This document shows, in pieces, positions 8,522 to 11,104 of a stretch of 11,104 nt of DNA. Each line of letters opens with the position of its first letter. The first letter of the stretch is position 1. The notes below the pieces were generated by a model, which worked only from the letters and a program-made list of their open reading frames with translations, was not told the DNA's origin and did no database searches. The translations under genes were made by a program, and so were the position numbers. This stretch comes from Gonium pectorale (lineage: Eukaryota > Chlorophyta > Chlorophyceae > Chlamydomonadales > Volvocaceae): positions 1,058,436 to 1,069,539 of the forward strand of contig LSYV01000022.1 of assembly GCA_001584585.1 (NCBI GenBank), in the 5' to 3' direction.

Positions 8522-8607
8522 AGCGGGAGGTGACGGGCCCCATGACGGACCCATGGGACCCGTCACGTACGGGCACCAGGCGGGACGTGACGGGCCCCGT
8601 ACGTGAC
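8522..8607. repeat. 57-bp duplication containing a 12-bp perfect inverted repeat
   Basis: The segment around GTGACGGGCCCC is present at 8522-8541 and again, with two mismatches, at 8579-8598. GTCACGTACGGG at 8562-8573 is the exact reverse complement of 8596-8607, giving a 12-bp stem with a 22-base loop. Copy 1 has a single unit here (about 4478-4500), so the duplication is specific to copy 2. Confidence 0.75.
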
Positions 8608-9004
8608 GAGCGCGTTCGTGCGCACCGGGAGAGGGGAACCGGTGCAGAGGAGCAGGGGGGGCTACCAATTCTGTGATCAAGGGCTTGGGCGCGGAGCGGG
8701 CGGGGCCGTTTGGTCGATGTCCCTGCACGGCGGCGCGGAAGCGTTCGGCACCGCTGCTGGGGCGTCTCGTGTGCTTGTGAGGTGGGTGTGCGTGGGGGTG
8801 CGTTTGAGCTTGGTACCATGTTACAGTATGGCTCGGATATGCTGGATATCGTGTGGCAACTTGCAAGGTGCATGCAAGCATCTTGTGGGGCGTCACGGTA
8901 GGTGGACCCCGTGCCCATCCACCAGGGTGGAGGCAGGATGTTAGGGCAGGTCGGGAGAGGTGGTGTACAGCGGCCGTTTGCCGCATGCTGTTGCAGGTGG
9001 TGCA

Positions 9005-9366
9005 TGTCGGGTCAGTTGGTGCATATGGTCATTCATTCCACTGTCACTGTTGTAACGGGCTTGGCGTGGAGCACCACCTCTTAACACTGCGCACATGCGT
9101 TTTGCATGGTTGATCATCGTGTTGCCATGCGTCGATCATGCGTGTTGTCTTGCTTTCTGTCATGTGTTGAAAAGGAAAACGCATCTGGCATGTGTGTGCA
9201 TAGTTTGTTCTGGTTCCGGTTGGTGGTTCCACTCAATCACCTACAGTCGTGTGTAGTTGAGGTGAGCCAGCGTGCTGTCTCGTCTAACTCTTCTGCGCCT
9301 GTCCCTTGAGTGGCAATATGACACCATGCGCTTAGGCTGACCGTCTAGGCGCATGGTTCCATGTAA
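9005..9366 (+). repeat. Repeat family B, forward copy, inserted in repeat copy 2
   Basis: The sequence from TGTCGGGTCAG (9005) to TGTAA (9362-9366) is matched in inverted orientation at 10199-10506. The best block is a 20-base perfect match at 9211-9230 against the complement of 10339-10358. Others are GCTGTCTCGTC near 9271 and TTAGG[CT]TGACCG at 9332. Both copies end in TGTAA, suggesting a transcript-derived 3' end. CGCATGC occurs on either side of the inserted stretch (8982-8988 and 9506-9512), a possible but weak target-site duplication. Confidence 0.65.
9324..9356. repeat. 12-bp stem-loop near the end of the family B forward copy
   Basis: CCATGCGCTTAG (9324-9335) pairs with CTAGGCGCATGG (9345-9356) with one G-U pair in RNA, closing a 9-base loop. 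It sits just before the terminal TGTAA. The inverted copy near 10210-10230 keeps the loop core but not the left arm. Confidence 0.7.
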
Positions 9367-9690
9367 TCAGTCAGCGCAGTCGCTTTCTCTGTGTTTCTGC
9401 GCTCCACAGGCTGGGCCTTAGCCATTCGCTAACGTAGCGCGACATCGCATTGTCACGGGGATGCACTGATTATGTTCATGTGACGTAAACGGGCACGACA
9501 TGCAGCGCATGCCTTGCATGGCGCATGGACGTGTTCGCTTGGCCAGTTGTGGCTGCAGGTATGGCTTGAGCTTACGGTGCTACGATTGACCGCCGAAGTG
9601 CGCTCGGGTGTGATGCTGAAGTCCGAGGTCTGCTACATCAAGTTTGGGGATAGTGAGATGACGTCCAGGCCAGCCAGGCTGCTTGTTTGC

Positions 9691-10198
9691 TGACACCTGT
9701 TTTGGTTGTCATTGAAGTGTTTCGGAGTACGCCTTTCGAAAATCTCGGCCCCGGGCCGCACCTGCGGCTGGCGCCTGCGCCCCTCGCCCGCCCCGCTGCG
9801 TCCTTGCCGCCCGTGCTCACTCGGCAGTTGGCACGGTTGCACGGTTATGCGATTTACCCGCTCGGTTGGCCCACAGCGCACAGCTCGTGTTGTTGTCAGC
9901 AATTGAATTTTGTCGTGCTCGTTGACTGCACAACGTGGGATATGTGACTGTCTCTCTCTCCTCGTCGTCCCGCGTGCTACCGAGCGGCCAAGGTCTAGCC
10001 TGCAGCGCGTTGAGGAAGAGAGACGAAGAAGAGAAGGAAACATGGCACCCATGTGCCCCGCTTGCCGATGCTGCTTGCGCACGCTCGCTCGTGCTTGCTT
10101 GCTTCACGGCTGTCATCCAATACGGTGTGCGAAGTGGTGTCACGGCGTCACAAGAAGGGGAATCAGCGACGTAGGCTTGAAGGATGATGGCGAGAACC
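9691..10198. other. No gene recognised; pyrimidine and purine tracts
   Basis: The stretch contains a CT-rich tract (about 9947-9970) and a GA-rich tract (about 10011-10040), the latter immediately followed by an ATG (10042) that opens a 54-codon Cys-rich frame ending at 10206. The frame resembles no protein I know. Nothing else is supportable on either strand. Confidence 0.4.
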
Positions 10199-10506
10199 TT
10201 ACATGACCTTCCGCTAGTCGGTCAACCTAACAAAAAGGGTCTGCTAGCTGCTCATGGGCCTACTGCCCAAGAGTAGGACGAGACAGCGGCAACGGGCGCT
10301 GCCTCGGCCCAAAACACACGCGACCGGTACGGCGATCAGGAACCACCAACCGGAACCACAAACAGATCCAACACCGGTAATGATACACGCCAATGCAACG
10401 CACTAGCGAATACGGAAGCATGGCAACACGGCGGTAAACCAAGCGAACGCATCATGCAAAGACAGGTGACGGTAAAATGAACATGTACACCAATCTGAGC
10501 CGACAA
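10199..10506 (-). repeat. Repeat family B, inverted copy
   Basis: This is the reverse-complement partner of 9005-9366 and about 50 bases shorter, mainly because it lacks the segment matching about 9053-9097. On the - strand it runs from TGTCGGCTCAG (10506 downward) to TGTAA (10203-10199). Two copies in opposite orientation about 0.8 kb apart could fold into a long imperfect hairpin. Confidence 0.65.
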
Positions 10507-10571
10507 TTTCAAGTGGTACGGGGTTTTATGCAGGTCGCAGCGTCCTTGCGACAGTAAGCACGTGGCGTCGT

Positions 10572-10945
10572 GGCCGGTTATTAGTCCGGCGACAAGCTTA
10601 CGGTGAAAACCGGCGATAAGCGCCATTACTTTTTTAGCGTGTTTTTCGAAGCGGCCCGTGGCCCTCCTACCAAACTCTTTATTGCGTCACATGAAAAACA
10701 CACAGAAGAGTATGCCTAGGCACACAGCCGGACCAATCATGCTGGTAGGGATCGTGACACCATGTGTCACGATCCCTGCAGGTTTTCGACCAGCAAACGG
10801 CGCGCCTAAGGGCGCGTCCAGCGCGTGTCGCAGACCGCGGGCGTTGGAGCGCGCTTTTGGCTGATCGTTGGACGTACACATAAGCGTGCTTTTCGCCGGT
10901 TTTCGCCGTGATACAGTTGCGCGCTTTACGCCGGACTTGCCGGCC
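10572..10945. repeat. Foldback element about 374 bp long with diverged inverted arms
   Basis: The outer arms 10572-10621 and 10888-10945 are inverted copies; the best block reads CGCCGGTTTTC[AG]CCG on each. The flanks around 10625-10746 and 10778-10887 are weakly complementary. The arms are centred on 10755-10759, almost exactly where a perfect hairpin lies (10747-10777). No ORF of interest lies within. This fits a MITE or foldback transposon, or a decayed long hairpin. Confidence 0.55.
10747..10777. repeat. Perfect 14-bp hairpin with a 3-base loop
   Basis: AGGGATCGTGACAC (10747-10760) and its exact complement (10764-10777) flank the loop CAT. Unlike the surrounding arms it has no mismatches, so it may be younger or maintained. 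Confidence 0.85.
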
Positions 10946-11104
10946 AGTCAATGACTCCCAGTGCGTCTGCGCAGTTGGCCAGTCCTTTGCGGCTAGGAGT
11001 AGAAACAGGGAAGCCACCTCCACGACATATACACCCGAAGGCGTGCCGTGTCCAGTAAGGCGGCGAGCGAGGGNGAGAACAGACGGGCCCTTTTTTTCGA
11101 TGTG

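Larger units (their letters stand above)
8189..9690 (+). repeat. Diverged direct repeat, copy 2 (LTR-like), interrupted
   Basis: This is the partner of 4137-5155 in the same orientation. It is collinear to about 8990, then interrupted by about 0.5 kb not found in copy 1. It resumes near 9515 with the CTTGGCCAGTTGTGGCTGCAGG region, which corresponds to copy 1 near 4970-5000, and ends with GGCCAGCC near 9670. Without the insertion its length is about 1 kb, equal to copy 1. This supports an LTR pair or two members of one family. Confidence 0.65.

Noticed and set aside
9106..9309. 67-codon + ORF sharing FRLVVP with a - strand ORF at 10260-10442
   Set aside because: The shared residues come from the 20-base inverted DNA match of repeat family B, not from a conserved protein.
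10042..10206. 54-residue Cys-rich ORF after a purine tract
   Set aside because: It has several Cys but no regular zinc-finger spacing, no homology I recognise, and its end runs into the inverted repeat copy.
1..11104. CRISPR array, tRNA or rRNA genes, bacterial operon signals
   Set aside because: None was seen. There are no regularly spaced repeats, no cloverleaf-like segments and no ribosome-binding-site/operon layout; the spliced AMSH gene shows the DNA is eukaryotic.

Overview
The window looks like nuclear DNA from a green alga, most plausibly of the volvocine/Chlamydomonas group. The exons are very GC-rich with G/C-ending codons, there are many short GC-rich introns, the main protein carries long Ala/Pro/Ser linkers, and TGTAA motifs (the usual chlorophycean polyadenylation signal) are present. 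The species cannot be determined. One base (11074) is N.

Positions 1-4071 hold one complete, well-supported gene on the + strand. It is an AMSH/STAMBP-type, K63-linkage-specific JAMM (MPN+) deubiquitinase in seven exons (147-281, 484-548, 860-932, 1382-2059, 2502-2852, 3167-3286, 3832-4071), predicted to encode 553 residues. All JAMM zinc ligands, the catalytic glutamate and the second zinc site can be read directly. The two introns that split the catalytic domain appear to use GC-AG rather than GT-AG boundaries.

Positions about 4137-9690 look like an old, decayed mobile-element landscape. Two strongly diverged direct copies of a roughly 1-kb sequence (4137-5155 and 8189-9690, the second interrupted by about 0.5 kb) flank a 3-kb interior, an arrangement like the LTRs of an ancient retroelement. 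The interior holds an intact 125-codon ORF (5410-5787) encoding a heptad-repeat coiled coil behind a TATA-like box. It also holds a frame-broken coding remnant (about 5977-7300) with a PHD-type zinc finger, an AGC/GGC microsatellite and a Ser/Asp-rich remnant.

Positions about 9005-10945 add more repeats: an inverted pair (9005-9366 on +, 10199-10506 on -), a hairpin in the first copy, and a nested foldback (10572-10945) centred on a perfect 14-bp hairpin. I see no further gene in 9691-10198 or 10946-11104.

Only the AMSH gene is functionally clear. The most interesting open items are the paired GC-AG introns, the small coiled-coil ORF inside the repeat interior, and the layered inverted-repeat structures. 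I do not see convincing evidence of a new multi-gene system.
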